Of a DNA stretch of 64,000 nucleotides, positions 10,472 to 21,700 are shown piece by piece. Source of the stretch: Thermoplasmata archaeon (GTDB lineage: Archaea > Thermoplasmatota > E2 > DHVEG-1). Each line of letters opens with the position of its first letter. Position 1 is the first letter of the stretch. Position numbers and translations under genes: made by a program. Under the pieces are notes generated by a model, which was not told where the DNA came from, ran no database searches, and worked only from the letters and a program-made list of their open reading frames with translations. The stretch lies in the NCBI GenBank assembly GCA_020054495.1, contig JAHWGK010000004.1, positions 1-64,000 of the forward strand, in the 5' to 3' direction.

Positions 10472-11398
10472 ATGACTAAGAGTTGTATCAAGTGTAAGAA
10501 ACCTGCAGCTACATTTATTCGATACAATGGTACACATCTTTGTAAAGATCATTTTATTGAGTATTTTGAAAGAAGAGTAAAAAAGGATATTAAAAAACAA
10601 GGAAAAACTGAGGGTAACAGTAAGATAGCTGTAGCAATATCTGGTGGGAAGGATAGCTCAGTTGCACTTTATGTTATACATGATATTTTTTCTAAAAGGG
10701 CAAACATTGATCTTTTTGGAATTACTGTTGATGAGGGAATACGTGGCTATAGAGATGAGAGCATAAAAATCGCAAGAATAAACTGTGACAAACTCGGAGT
10801 CGATCATCATACTATATCATTCAAAGATATGGTTGGAAAGACAATGGATGAAATAGCCTCTTTAAAGGATGAACAAGGTGAATGTAGCTACTGCGGAGTT
10901 TTTAGACGCTTGTGTTTGAATAAGAAGTCAAAAGAACTTGGAATTGACAAACTTGTTACGGGTCATAATTTAGATGATATGGCTCAGTCAATATTGATGA
11001 ATTTTACTAATGGCGATATAAAAAAACTAGCGCGACTAGGACCTCATAGAAAAATTCAACCAGGGCTGGTGCCTCGTATGTTACCGCTTCGTGCAATTCC
11101 TGAGAAAGAAGTCGCATTATATGCCGTTTTAAAAAATATAAAATTTCACGATGCTGAATGTCCTTTTTCTACTCATGCATTACGTGGTGATTTCCGAGAT
11201 ATAATCGATAATCTTGAATATAAAAATCCTGGAACAAGACATAGTATTTTAAACAGCTATGATGGCATTAAGGAGATGTTGTTAAAAAAATACCCTCCTG
11301 CTAAGTTAAATAAATGCCCAAAGTGTGGTGAACCTACATCTCAAGAATTTTGTAAAGCATGTATACTTAAGGATAAGATTTGTAGCAAAATTAGTTGA
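10472..11398 (+). CDS. TtuA/NcsA/Ctu1-family tRNA 2-thiolation enzyme
   Basis: A PP-loop ATPase (SGGKDSS at about residues 56-62) adenylates a tRNA uridine so that sulfur can replace oxygen. The family layout is complete: an N-terminal zinc ribbon (CIKC... then CKDH), a Cys pair CSYC near 137-140, a third Cys in AECPFS near 229 that together would hold the Fe-S cluster of TtuA-like enzymes, and a C-terminal zinc finger (CPKCGEP...FCKAC). The ORF track begins at a TTG at 10469; the ATG at 10472 gives MTKSC and is preferred. Whether the product is position 34 (NcsA/Ctu1) or 54 (TtuA) cannot be told from sequence alone. It is probably co-transcribed with pheT. Confidence 0.9.
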   Translation: MTKSCIKCKKPAATFIRYNGTHLCKDHFIEYFERRVKKDIKKQGKTEGNSKIAVAISGGKDSSVALYVIHDIFSKRANIDLFGITVDEGIRGYRDESIKIARINCDKLGVDHHTISFKDMVGKTMDEIASLKDEQGECSYCGVFRRLCLNKKSKELGIDKLVTGHNLDDMAQSILMNFTNGDIKKLARLGPHRKIQPGLVPRMLPLRAIPEKEVALYAVLKNIKFHDAECPFSTHALRGDFRDIIDNLEYKNPGTRHSILNSYDGIKEMLLKKYPPAKLNKCPKCGEPTSQEFCKACILKDKICSKIS

Positions 11399-11451
11399 GG
11401 AATTAAACATACTGTAACAAACTAGTTTTTAGAGGATGCAATTCCTCCAAT

Positions 11452-11964
11452 TTATGCATACGCAATGTTGTCCACTGAATCTTGTAAAAGACTTTCGTGG
11501 TATCTTAATAATATTTGAAAAATATCCTCTTGACTCTTAACTCTATAGTTTATTTCTGTTCCGTTTGGACTATGCTCGACAATATCTTTTCCTATTAGCT
11601 TTTCTAAATGGAATGCTATAGTTGTTGAATGTCTTCCAAGATATCTACTGATTTTAATTTGAGAAGAATCGGGATATAAAAGCAAAAAAACAACAATTCT
11701 AAGAGGAACGTCTTTTCTAAGTAGGTTGATTATTGTTGTATCTCTTGAACCAATTTTTTTTGTAACATAATATCGAACATATCTACCTTCAGATTTTGTA
11801 ATTAAAGCCTCTATTTTTTTAAGACAGTTTAAATGATAATTTATAGTACTTACTGGAATACATAGTTTTCTCGAAAGTTCATTTAAATGTAGACCTGGAT
11901 GTTGTAGAATAAATTTATAAATCACTCTTCGGACTTCTTGATCTAATCCATCCTTTTTTGCCAT
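11452..11964 (-). CDS. Tandem winged-helix transcriptional regulator (ArsR/MarR-like)
   Basis: The 170-residue protein contains two consecutive winged-helix domains. The first (about 8-70) has LHLNELSRKLCIPVSTINYH and a wing ending YVRYYV. The second (about 82-150) has QIKISRYLGRHSTTIAFHLE. Double wHTH proteins of this kind are common archaeal DNA-binding regulators; ligand and targets are unknown. The ATG at 11964 is preferred over the GTG at 11973 because AGGGGTGA sits 6-7 bases upstream as a Shine-Dalgarno. It is convergent with the thiolation gene and divergent from the ACT-domain gene, with which it shares a 192-bp AT-rich region that could carry an autoregulatory site. Confidence 0.85.
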   Translation of the reverse strand: MAKKDGLDQEVRRVIYKFILQHPGLHLNELSRKLCIPVSTINYHLNCLKKIEALITKSEGRYVRYYVTKKIGSRDTTIINLLRKDVPLRIVVFLLLYPDSSQIKISRYLGRHSTTIAFHLEKLIGKDIVEHSPNGTEINYRVKSQEDIFQILLRYHESLLQDSVDNIAYA

Positions 11965-12156
11965 AATATTCACCCCTTCTTCTCATTCTATGTTCTGTTA
12001 GATGCAGTATATAAAAAATATGACACATTCAACCTAATTATAAATTAAAAAACATATATAGTATAATTTTAGCGTAAATATTACAATATTCTCCTATTTA
12101 ACAAAAATATGATTTAAATGACAAAGATTAAATATTATTAAATACTATTGGTAATT

Positions 12157-12804
12157 ATGAAAAATACTGTTGGAGAAGTGTGGAAATTTCTTGACAATAG
12201 TCCATGCATAAGAAGAGATTTAAGTCGAGATATAATTAATGCTAGAGCACTTGCAAAATATATCCTTAAAGAAAATAAAATGGATGCAACTCTTGATGCT
12301 GTTATAAGTGCTATAAGGCGTTATGAGCTAAATCGTCAAGATAATATTTTTCTTATTGCTAACAAGCTAATTAGTCAGACTGTTAACCTGTCAACTAGAA
12401 CCGGGCTGGCTGAAATAACTCTTTTAAAAGATAATGACGTCCAAAAAATACTACCTGAACTATTCAAAATTATTCAATACGTTCGGGGTGATGTTCTTAG
12501 AGTTGTTCAGGCCGATGAATCTATAAGATTGCTAATCGATGAAAAAAACTTAGAAAAAATCAAGGAAGTATTCCCAGAAAATAAGATTATTAGATTAGAT
12601 AAAAATCTTGCTGAAATCAATATGCATATGCATCCAAAAATGCGAACTACACAAGGTATCTTAGCAGCGATATCAAACGAACTTGCTATTAATGGCATAA
12701 ATATAATAGAAATCATGAGTTGCTTTCCAGAAATGCTATTTTTTGTTAAAGAACAAGATGTATTAAAAGCCCATCAAGTTCTCCATCAACTATGTCATGG
12801 TTAA
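12157..12804 (+). CDS. ACT-domain regulatory protein (COG2150-like)
   Basis: The 215-aa protein looks like the archaeal family annotated as predicted regulator of amino-acid metabolism with ACT domain. It has an N-terminal helical region (IRRDLSRDIINARALAKYI) resembling a small DNA-binding or dimerisation fold, then two ACT-like halves. The second contains AAISNELAINGINIIEIMSC, the typical ACT beta-alpha-beta pattern that binds amino acids. The ORF track uses a TTG at 12148; the ATG at 12157 is more likely. No Shine-Dalgarno is seen, so the transcript may be leaderless. The gene precedes radB by 48 bases on the same strand. The assignment is by memory of the family, not by search. Confidence 0.75.
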   Translation: MKNTVGEVWKFLDNSPCIRRDLSRDIINARALAKYILKENKMDATLDAVISAIRRYELNRQDNIFLIANKLISQTVNLSTRTGLAEITLLKDNDVQKILPELFKIIQYVRGDVLRVVQADESIRLLIDEKNLEKIKEVFPENKIIRLDKNLAEINMHMHPKMRTTQGILAAISNELAINGINIIEIMSCFPEMLFFVKEQDVLKAHQVLHQLCHG

Positions 12805-12852
12805 TATAGACTAAAAACATTTTTATCCTAAATATCACTGCCTAATTTTAAG

Positions 12853-13506
12853 ATGAAGCGCTTACAGCTCAGATGCAGACCTATTGATGATCTTTTAGAT
12901 GGGGGAATAGAAACCAATTCTATTACTGAGATATTTGGTGAGGCTGGAAGTGGTAAAACAAATCTTTGCTTACAGGCTTCAAGAGAATGTGCCGTTAAGG
13001 GTAAAAAAGTTGCATACATCGACAGCGAGGGAGTATCTTCAGAAAGATTGAAACAATTATGTGAGGGCACTAATTGCAAAACTATTCTTTCAAATATTTT
13101 ATTTTTCAACCCATCTTCTTTTGAAGAACAAGAAATGATGATAAAAAATGCCTTAAAGATAAAGGACCTCAAGCTCATAGTTTTAGATACATTTAATTCA
13201 TTTTATCGTCTTATGCTTGAAGATGATGAAAAATTTGCAAATCGATCACTAAACAGACAAATAACAGATTTACAAATTGATGCAATGAGAAAAAATATCT
13301 ATGTAATCATGACTGGACAGGTTTATTCTGATAAAAATGATAATGTAAAACCATTTGCTGGTCGAGCTGTTGAACGTATGATAAAAACAATAATTAAACT
13401 AGAAAAAATTGATACTGGAAAACGCCGGGCAACAATAATTAAACATACATCTCAACCTAAAGGAAAAAAAGCAATTTTTACAATAGCTGCCAAAGGTTTG
13501 GAATAA
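12853..13506 (+). CDS. radB: RadB, RecA/RadA-family recombination accessory protein
   Basis: The protein is a 217-residue RecA-fold ATPase without the N-terminal helix-hairpin-helix domain of RadA, as expected for euryarchaeal RadB. Walker A is GEAGSGKT near residues 29-36; Walker B is LIVLDTF near 105-111. The opening RLQLRCRPIDDLLDGGIE is typical of the family. RadB assists RadA-mediated homologous recombination and interacts with other repair factors. The next gene (radical SAM) starts 3 bases after its stop, so the two are co-transcribed. Presence of radB supports a euryarchaeal-type host. Confidence 0.93.
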   Translation: MKRLQLRCRPIDDLLDGGIETNSITEIFGEAGSGKTNLCLQASRECAVKGKKVAYIDSEGVSSERLKQLCEGTNCKTILSNILFFNPSSFEEQEMMIKNALKIKDLKLIVLDTFNSFYRLMLEDDEKFANRSLNRQITDLQIDAMRKNIYVIMTGQVYSDKNDNVKPFAGRAVERMIKTIIKLEKIDTGKRRATIIKHTSQPKGKKAIFTIAAKGLE

Positions 13507-13509
13507 AAA

Positions 13510-14625
13510 ATGAAAAAGATTATTCCTTGGCTTAACGACAGTAATTATATAGCCCCTTTATCACCAGCTTGTAAGATGTGTGCACAGGGCTCAAAGATGG
13601 TATTACTAATAACTGGACTTTGTTCTTCAAATTGTTTCTATTGCCCATTAAGTTCTAAAAAATTAGGTAAAGATCGTATTTTTGCTGACGAATGGGAACT
13701 TGACAATGAGGAAGATACTGAGAAATTGATACTTGAGGCAGAGTACATCAGAGCCACCGGAGCAGGTATCACTGGCGGTGATCCTCTGATTGTTTGGAGA
13801 AGAACTAAAAAATACATCGCTCTTCTAAAAGATGCATTTGGCTCAAATTTTCATATTCACTTGTATACATCAGGTATTAAAAATGGCAAGTATATCGATG
13901 AACTTGTTTCAGCTGGTCTAAACGAAATTAGATTTCATCCACCACGTGAGCACTGGAATACTATGAAGAACAGTCCAATATTTAATTCGATTAAAAACGC
14001 CTTAGAAACAGATGTTGATGTTGCTCTTGAAATACCTGTGATTCCAGGTATGGACGCTGAAATATTTTCATTGATAAATTGGGCGAATAATATTGGGATC
14101 AAATGGGTAAATTTAAATGAACTTGAATTTTCTGAGACAAATGCTGAAAACTTAAAGAAAAGAGGTTATACAGTAAAAGATGATATTTCAGCTGCGGTTA
14201 AAAGTAGTCAGGATTTAGCATATACTGCTATTGATATGATATCAAAGGAGGATTTTACAATAGGCGTTCATTATTGTTCATCTTCTTTTAAAGATGGTAT
14301 TCAACTTAGAAATAGAATAATGCGCAGGGCAAAAAACGTTGTAAAAGAGTATGAAATTATCGGTGATGAAGGCACTCTGCTAAAAGGAGTGATTTACACA
14401 CAAAAAACATCTTTGAAAGAGCTTTATGGAAATTTAAAAGAAGAATTTAGAATAGAAGATAAATTTATCTTTTTAAATAATGAAAATAAAAGAATTGAAA
14501 TTGCACTTTGGATTCTAGAAAAAATTGCATTAGATCTTAAAAGACGAGGGCTTCAATGTTATATGATAGAAGAGTATCCAACTGCAGATAGATTAGAAGT
14601 TGAAAGAATACCTTTACCATTATGA
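13510..14625 (+). CDS. Radical SAM protein, COG2108-like, function unknown
   Basis: The 371-aa protein carries the radical SAM cluster motif CSSNCFYC (Cys at about 38, 42, 45). A second Cys pair precedes it (CKMC, about 21-24), followed by TGAGITGGDPL, which fits the GGE-like SAM-binding strand. It resembles the archaeal family described as related to pyruvate-formate-lyase activating enzyme, whose reaction is not established. The C-terminal third (about 270-371) has no recognised motif. The start lies 3 bases after radB, implying translational coupling. A link to DNA repair from this neighbourhood would be speculation. Confidence 0.85.
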   Translation: MKKIIPWLNDSNYIAPLSPACKMCAQGSKMVLLITGLCSSNCFYCPLSSKKLGKDRIFADEWELDNEEDTEKLILEAEYIRATGAGITGGDPLIVWRRTKKYIALLKDAFGSNFHIHLYTSGIKNGKYIDELVSAGLNEIRFHPPREHWNTMKNSPIFNSIKNALETDVDVALEIPVIPGMDAEIFSLINWANNIGIKWVNLNELEFSETNAENLKKRGYTVKDDISAAVKSSQDLAYTAIDMISKEDFTIGVHYCSSSFKDGIQLRNRIMRRAKNVVKEYEIIGDEGTLLKGVIYTQKTSLKELYGNLKEEFRIEDKFIFLNNENKRIEIALWILEKIALDLKRRGLQCYMIEEYPTADRLEVERIPLPL

Positions 14626-14663
14626 ACCGAGATATTAAGCTCAACTTGTATCCTTGAAAAAGG

Positions 14664-14673
14664 TTTTTATATG
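14664..14673 (+). promoter_or_regulatory. TATA box of the rpl7ae-rps28e-rpl24e operon
   Basis: TTTTTATATG, preceded by an A/G-rich stretch (GAAAAAGG) that could serve as BRE, lies about 75 bases upstream of rpl7ae. Transcription would start near 14695, leaving a leader of roughly 50 bases that ends in a strong AAAGGAGG Shine-Dalgarno 8 bases before the ATG. Confidence 0.55.
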
Positions 14674-14746
14674 CGCCCTTCATTCCCACTTTTACATTTC
14701 CTAAGGGAAATTTATCTATGAACGCTTCAAAAAGGAGGCTAACAAT

Positions 14747-15118
14747 ATGGCAATATATGTAAGGTTTCAAACACCAAAAGAATTACAGGATTTAGCCTAT
14801 GATCTTGTAGAGAAAGCTAGAGATAATGGTAAGATAAGCAAAGGTGCAAATGAGGCCACTAAACAAGTTGAACGTGGACAGGCAAAACTTGTTGTAATGG
14901 CTGAAGACGTTACACCTGAAGAGGTTCTTGCTCATATGCCTATTTTATGTGAAGAAAAAAACATTCCTTATACGTATGTTCCAAATAAGGGCGAATTAGG
15001 CATCTCTGCAGGTCTGAATGTACCTACTGCTGCAGTGGCTATTGTTAATCCCGGTAAAGAAAAAGCAGGTATCGAAAATATTGTTAAAAAGATAGAAACA
15101 TTGAAAAAACAGGGTTAG
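14747..15118 (+). CDS. rpl7ae: Large-subunit ribosomal protein L7Ae
   Basis: The 123-aa kink-turn-binding protein acts in the 50S subunit and in archaea is also a core component of C/D and H/ACA RNPs and RNase P. Family features are [20 protein letters not shown], the [12 protein letters not shown] segment, and a C-terminal AAVAIVNPG. An AAAGGAGG ribosome-binding site at ideal spacing fixes the start. It is first in the conserved archaeal order L7Ae-S28e-L24e. The usual next gene, nucleoside diphosphate kinase, is missing here. Confidence 0.97.
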   Translation: MAIYVRFQTPKELQDLAYDLVEKARDNGKISKGANEATKQVERGQAKLVVMAEDVTPEEVLAHMPILCEEKNIPYTYVPNKGELGISAGLNVPTAAVAIVNPGKEKAGIENIVKKIETLKKQG

Positions 15119-15121
15119 ACT

Positions 15122-15331
15122 ATGGTAGATGGAACTCCTTGTGAAGTTGTAGAAATCATTGACAGAACTGGTATGGCTGGAGAAGCTTCCCAGGTTAAGG
15201 TTAGGGTTTTAGACGGTGTTGACAAAGGTAAAATTATCACAAGAAATGTTATAGGACCTATTCAACTTGGTGATATTCTTATGCTTGGTGAAACTCAGAG
15301 AGAAGCAAAAAGACTTGGTGGGCCACGTTAG
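15122..15331 (+). CDS. rps28e: Small-subunit ribosomal protein S28e
   Basis: This 69-aa protein of the 30S subunit has the nearly invariant [25 protein letters not shown] and [14 protein letters not shown] segments. It starts 3 bases after the rpl7ae stop, so it is translationally coupled. The length is normal for the family. Confidence 0.97.
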   Translation: MVDGTPCEVVEIIDRTGMAGEASQVKVRVLDGVDKGKIITRNVIGPIQLGDILMLGETQREAKRLGGPR

Positions 15332-15342
15332 AGGTTAGGTTT

Positions 15343-15525
15343 ATGGTTGAAAGAAGAACTTGTTCATTCTGCGGAAATGAAATTGAGCCAGGCACTGGTA
15401 AAATTTTTGCAAAAAAAGATGGTACAGTGTTTCATTTCTGCAAAAATAAGTGTCAGAAAAATATGCTACAGTTAAAACGTATTCCTCGAAGAGTCAGATG
15501 GAGTAAACATTACGCTAAAAAATGA
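15343..15525 (+). CDS. rpl24e: Large-subunit ribosomal protein L24e
   Basis: The 60-aa zinc-ribbon protein of the 50S subunit has metal ligands CSFCGNEIEPGTG and FCKNKC and a basic C-terminus typical of archaeal L24e. GAGGT is placed 8-9 bases before the ATG. It closes the ribosomal operon: a T-run at about 15538-15546 follows, and the next gene is a giant surface protein rather than ndk or infB. Confidence 0.96.
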   Translation: MVERRTCSFCGNEIEPGTGKIFAKKDGTVFHFCKNKCQKNMLQLKRIPRRVRWSKHYAKK

Positions 15526-15665
15526 TGATGATTTGATTTTTTTTTCTATCCTTAATTTTACAATTAGTGCATCCTTTTCTGTAGGTAAAAATGCAGTTAA
15601 ATATGCAGGTGAATATGTATATTACTCCCTTTTAAAATGACATTAACGAGTTATGTCTGTATAAT

Positions 15666-15682
15666 TGGAAAGATATATAATT
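15666..15682 (+). promoter_or_regulatory. Putative promoter of the 2530-aa surface protein
   Basis: GGAAAGATATATAATTA contains a TATA-like core with a purine-rich BRE-like flank. It lies about 110 bases before the ATG at 15784, implying a leader of roughly 80 bases. A very similar GAAAGATATATAT precedes the 4951-aa gene, which supports it as the shared promoter of the duplicated genes. Confidence 0.5.
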
Positions 15683-15783
15683 ATGTGTAATATACTAAAT
15701 AGAGTTACTCCTATTAAACGTGGTAATTAGTATAACTTGCTGATTGCTGATTGGGATAAATGTAAGCGGGAATGGTGGATGAG

Positions 15784-18700
15784 ATGCAATATAGAGTTAA
15801 TGTTGTTAATAATGGAGTTGTAAAGAAGCTATTGAGTACTAGTATTATTGCTTTAATGGTATTTGCGTCATTTGCAATATTTTTTGTAGATACCGTAAAA
15901 GCAGCAGGCGGTTCTACAAATGATATAATTGTTTCTCCATCTAATCAGCATGTAACAATTGGGGCTGTATTCTACACTGAGATATTGGTAAATGTTAGTT
16001 GGGAGATAAATAATGTGACTATCACTAATGTCACGTATGAAAACCCAGGATATATAAACTACACAAATACATCTCAAGGAGAACTATTTATTGGAGGAAC
16101 ATGGACTACACCTGAAAGTCCTGATGTATTTCCAGGAGGTGGGATCTATAATAGTTCAGGATATGCATTGCCAATAATTTGGGTAAATACTACAGGGGTT
16201 AACCAAACCAATACAGCTGCAGCAAACATTACTTGGTATGCTAATAGTGTAGGAACTGCTTTTATTAATATCACAGGATCTACCTACAATAATGTTGGCC
16301 AAAATCATACAACAAATTCAACAAATGCAACTGTCATTGTACATCCAAAAGGGCCATCCTCATTTTCTGCTGTGGTTCATAATGATACTCAGATTAATCT
16401 GACTTTTAACCCTGATACTGGTGTTGATAATATTACTGTTGTTCGGAATTCTTATATGCCTTTAACTGTTGATGATGGAACTATAGTTTGTAATACAACA
16501 GCAACATCTTATGAAGATACAAACCTCAACTCGAATACAACTTATTATTACAAGGCTTGGAGTTGGAATAATACAGCAAGTTTGTTCTGTTTAGATAGTC
16601 AAGCGTCTCCAAATGGAACAACAACATGGGGTCTTTTGAATACAACGGTTAGAGGATTTGTTAATGACTCAGAAGGTAGTCCATTATCCAGTGTGAATAT
16701 TTCAGCAAATAATTATACAACGGGCATAATTGATACGAATGTAACAAATGCGACCGGTTATTATGAGCTTACACTTTTTAGTGGCGATTTCAATATTTCA
16801 TTTAATAAAGATGGATATTACCCAGATTTCTGTGAAGATTTTATTCCAGAAAATGCTACATACTGGTATAATGCTACATTAGGATCACCGGGTGGACCAG
16901 GAGGGCCAGGTGGTAGTGGACCACCAATAAATGATTATTTATCAGATGTTACTCCAAGATATATTACAAATGGCACACAGCAATTATTTAATTTTAGTTT
17001 GGTACAAGACTGGGGATGGAGAGAAGCTAATCTAAGGTTGAATAATTTAACAATTAGTATGTCTGATAATCTAGTATATGCTGGAAACAACGGAACAACT
17101 TTGGGAGATTCAGATGAATATATGGCAAATCATACTTCAAGTTATGTTAAATGGATGAAGAATAATAGCGACGGATTTTTATTTGAAGGTAATGAATATA
17201 CTGAGTATTTCTGGTTTGTTGTTACAACAAATGGCCCTCTAGGAACAGCTTATCTAAATATAAGTGCAGAAAGTAATGAAAGTGAATATTCAAATTTCAG
17301 TATATCAGTTTATATCACAACCAATTTCTCATTTACTGGTAGTATTTACGATATTGAAGGAAATCCTTTGGAGGGTGCAACTGGTAGTATGACTGTTCAA
17401 AGTTTTACAAATACAGGTCCAGTTACTCTTGGGACATTTAGCAACTATACAGATGCAACTGGTGCATTCAACATTACAGGTATTCCTACCACTCAAGAGC
17501 AACAACAAGGTGAACCAGGCCCTGGCGGTCCTGGAGGTTCAGATTTATTCTACAAACTTAGTGCAGCAGAATATCGCCCGGGTACTCCATATGCCATTAA
17601 TATATCTGCAAGTTTGCCTTCAGTACCTTATACTGAGTTATCATTCTTATTAGATAACCCTGAAATGTATCTCAAAAAGGCAATTTCATTTAGAATAAAT
17701 TGTATTGGACCAAATTATAACTGGAGTAATGGAAGTTTATCTATTGATAATTATACTGCGAAAACTTTCCAAGTAATGGCAAAAGATCTGAGATTAGGTT
17801 ATTCCATACAAGAAAATAATACTCAAACATATGAACAAATATTTTCCGTTCCAGCTAATAGAAATTACTCACTGAGTATATTTCCGGATCAATCATTCCC
17901 GGTAAGTATTAGACTATTAAATATTACTTCAACTTGTGATGCCAGTGGTAATTTAAGCCAGCCTGGAGTAACTATAGATTATATGGCATATAATGGAACC
18001 TATCTAATAAATGTGAGTGTAAACACAAGCTATCAAGCTAGATTTATAAATGGATCTTTCTCAGGTGTTCCTGAAATGTTAGATATGAGGGTTGTAGCGT
18101 ATATTATGGAAGATCAAGATATGGTTTTTGAAAATTGGGCGCTTCCATTTAATTTAGCAAATGAAACTGGAGGCGCTGATGATAGTTACAATGTTGGAAC
18201 AGGGGAATATAATATATCTTTACCTGCAACTGAGGCATCCTCCTATATCTTATTAAGAGCTTATGCGACAAATGCATCTGGAGTTTACTTCATGGATTCT
18301 TATATGTTAAGTGCGCAAACCAGTAACTTGAGTGTTTCTTCTCATGATTTTACAATGACACAGATGATTGAAGGATCAGATAGGTCAATATCTTCAAATA
18401 ATGTTACTGACCAATGGAATCAAACAACGATAGTGAACACTACATCAGTATTATTCAATCTTGTTAATAGTAATGGGAGTCTACTAAGTAATGAAAATCC
18501 ATTTGTGGATATTAAAAGAGAGCTAGATGGAACTGAATACATGCAAATGACAGATGGCTCAAGTGGTCAGTTTAATGTATCATTGGTTCAAGGTGAAAGT
18601 ATTAAAAAATTAACCATTTATTCACAACAATATGCTCCTGTATCTGTCCCAATAAGCTCAAGCGTACTTAGTGGCTCAACTGCAACTAGCACAATAAATT

Positions 18701-21700
18701 GTACAAATGGAGTATGTAATATTACAATGCGAGGATTTGGGGAATACGACCCATTTAACCAAAGTCAAGATTTTACAATGGACATGTTTAGATATAATGA
18801 CTCTTGCAACATTCCAAATCCCCCTTCCAACTATAGTCTTACTGGCGAAAGTATGAATGAATCAAGTTTTTCACCTTTCAATGCAATATTGAAAGGAGAT
18901 ATCAACATGATGATAACAAGTGGAAACCTTTCTGTTTATTATATCAACGTTGATCTTCTGGCATCTGGTCCTCCTGATGCAACATTTAATGAGAACTCTG
19001 AAACTTCCAGCGGCGGTTTAGAAGCCGCATGGCAGTTTGGAAGTCAAGGACCTGATATTTATAATTATGTAATAATTGGTATGCCTTATGATAGCAAACT
19101 TGATAACAAATCAATAAAGGTTAAAATTGAGAAGTTATATGATAATGAATTCAATGTAATTTGGAACTCAAGTGCAGGAAATACAACATCTGATATTGAA
19201 ACTGATTCTGACTTAGAGGCGTATATTGATTATATAAACTCTTCATATGACTCTTACATATCTGGAACAGAGGCTTATCTAAATGGCACTGGAGTTTTAT
19301 GTCGTGAAGATGATCCATATTTACAATATGGATTAGGGTACAAGGATATAGCCAATCATAAAATTTGGATTAAGATACCTCATTTCTCAGGCGTAGGACC
19401 TACAGTTATTGCTGTTCATAATTTTACATTTACTGGAGAATACCCGTACAACAACAGCTTAAATGTTGCTCTAACTCAATCAACAGTCAATGTCACCATC
19501 CAAGATGATGAAGGAGATACATTCAACTGGACAATATGGGTTCTTGGTGGTGATAGTAATAGCTCAACTAATGATATAAATGGATCAAAGGAATGTAATC
19601 TAACTACACCATTGTCCGAAGGAACAAATTACACTTGGTGGGTAAATGTTACAGATGGTAATAACACTGCTAATCTTACTTATTCATTTACCACGACGTA
19701 TGTTCCTTATCTATCAGGCGAATCCCCCGTAGACACTAGCTCTGGTCATTGTCCTGTTCCAGCACTGTATGTATTGTGTGTTGACAATGATACAAGTGAC
19801 ACTATGAATGCTACATGGTGGAGCAACTCATCAGAAGCTTGGGTACAATTCGGTTCTAATGAAACAAGCTTTGCAAATGGGACTAATATTACCCAGACCA
19901 ATGCTAACTTTAGTAATCCCGGAGAGACCTATTGGTGGAGTGTAAATGTTACAGATGGAAATGGAGCATGGAATAATCAAACCTATAGCTTTAATACAAA
20001 CTATGCACCAACTCAAAGTGGTGAGTCACCAACTGATGGTTTAACAAACATTAGTGCAACTCCCGCTCTCTATATAATCTGTAGTGATACTGATGGTGAT
20101 ACAATGACTGTAACTTGGAGAAGTGATTCTTCAGGCGATTGGGTTGATTTTGCTACGAATAATAATGTGTTTAGTGGAATGAATATAACACAAACAAATA
20201 GCAATTTCAGTTCACCCGGGGAAACTTATTATTGGAGTATTAATGTGACTGATGGCTGTAATTGGACTAATACAACCTATAGTTTTACAACAAATAGCCT
20301 GCCAACACAAAGTGGTGAATCGCCAGTTGATGGTGTCACAAATATCTGTTCAATACCATCACTATATGTTATTTGTAGTGATAACGATGGAAGCACCTTA
20401 AATGCTACATGGTGGAGCAACTCATCAGAAGTTTGGGTACAATTTGGTTCTAATGAAACAGATTTTGCTAGTGGAACAAACATCACCCAGACTAATAGTA
20501 ATTTCAGCTCAGCTGGAACTACTTATTATTGGAGTGTTAACCTAACAGATGGCGGGGACTGGACTAATACAACTTATAGTTTTACAACAAATTATGCACC
20601 AATGCAAAGTGGGGAATCACCGGTTGACGGAAGTACAGGCATCTGTCCAATACCAGAGCTATACGTTGTGTGTAGTGATAATGATGGAAGCACCTTAAAT
20701 GCAACTTGGTGGAGCAACTCATCAGAAGTTTGGGTACAATTTGGTTCTAATGAAACAGATTTTGCTAGTGGAACAAACATCACCCAGACTAATAGTAATT
20801 TCAGCTCAGCTGGAACTACTTATTATTGGAGTATTAATGTGACTGATGGCTGTAATTGGACTAATACAACCTATAGTTTTACAACAAATTATGCACCAAC
20901 GCTAAGTGGGGAATCTCCGACTGATGGGGCTGAAAATGCTAGTATATCTCCAGATCTTTATGTTATTTGTAGTGATTTAGATAGCGATACGATGACTGCG
21001 ACTTGGAGAAGTAATTCTTCAGGTTCATGGGTTGATTTTGCAACAAATAATAGTATCGGCGCAGGAACTAACATCACACAAACAAATAGTAATTTTACTA
21101 ATGTGAGTTGGACTTATTATTGGAGTGTTAACTTAACCGATGGGTGCAACTGGACTAATGTTACATATAGCTTTACTACAAATAGCCTGCCAACGCAAAG
21201 CGGAGAATCACCAGTTGACGGAAGTACAGACATATGTCCAATTCCAGAGCTATATGTTGTTTGTAGTGATAATGACGGAAGCACCTTAAACGCAACTTGG
21301 TGGAGTAATAGTACTAATTCTTGGGTACAATTTGGTTCTAATGAAACAGATTTTGCAAGTGGAACAAACATCACCCAGACTAATAGTAATTTCAGCTCAG
21401 CTGGAACTACTTATTATTGGAGTGTTAACCTAACAGATGGCGGGGACTGGACTAATACAACCTATAGTTTTACAACAAATTATGCACCAACGCTGAGCGG
21501 TGAAAGCCCAACTAATGAGTCTAGTAATTCTAATTTTTACCCATCGTGTCATGTAGTGGTATCTGATACAGATGGAGATACATTAACAGTTTACATATAT
21601 GAAAATACAACAGGTAGTTGGGTACTTCAACAAACTAACGCAAGTATATCCTCTGGAACAAATGTCAGCTGGGGCAACTTCACAAATGCTAGTAGTTATT

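Noticed and set aside
14537-14770. 77-aa minus-strand ORF
   Set aside because: It overlaps the end of the radical SAM gene, the rpl7ae promoter and the rpl7ae start, all strongly supported on the plus strand.
15771-15785. GGTGGATGAGATGC shared before both giant genes as a possible repeat element
   Set aside because: It is the Shine-Dalgarno plus start codon context; a similar GGTGGATGGGGATGC precedes the Roadblock-like gene, so it is explained by translation initiation.
20277-21374. Minus-strand ORFs of 60-85 codons (20277, 20592, 21117) with nearly the same protein
   Set aside because: They are shadows of the tandem SGESP repeats on the plus strand; their mutual similarity follows from the repeat, and they lack start signals.
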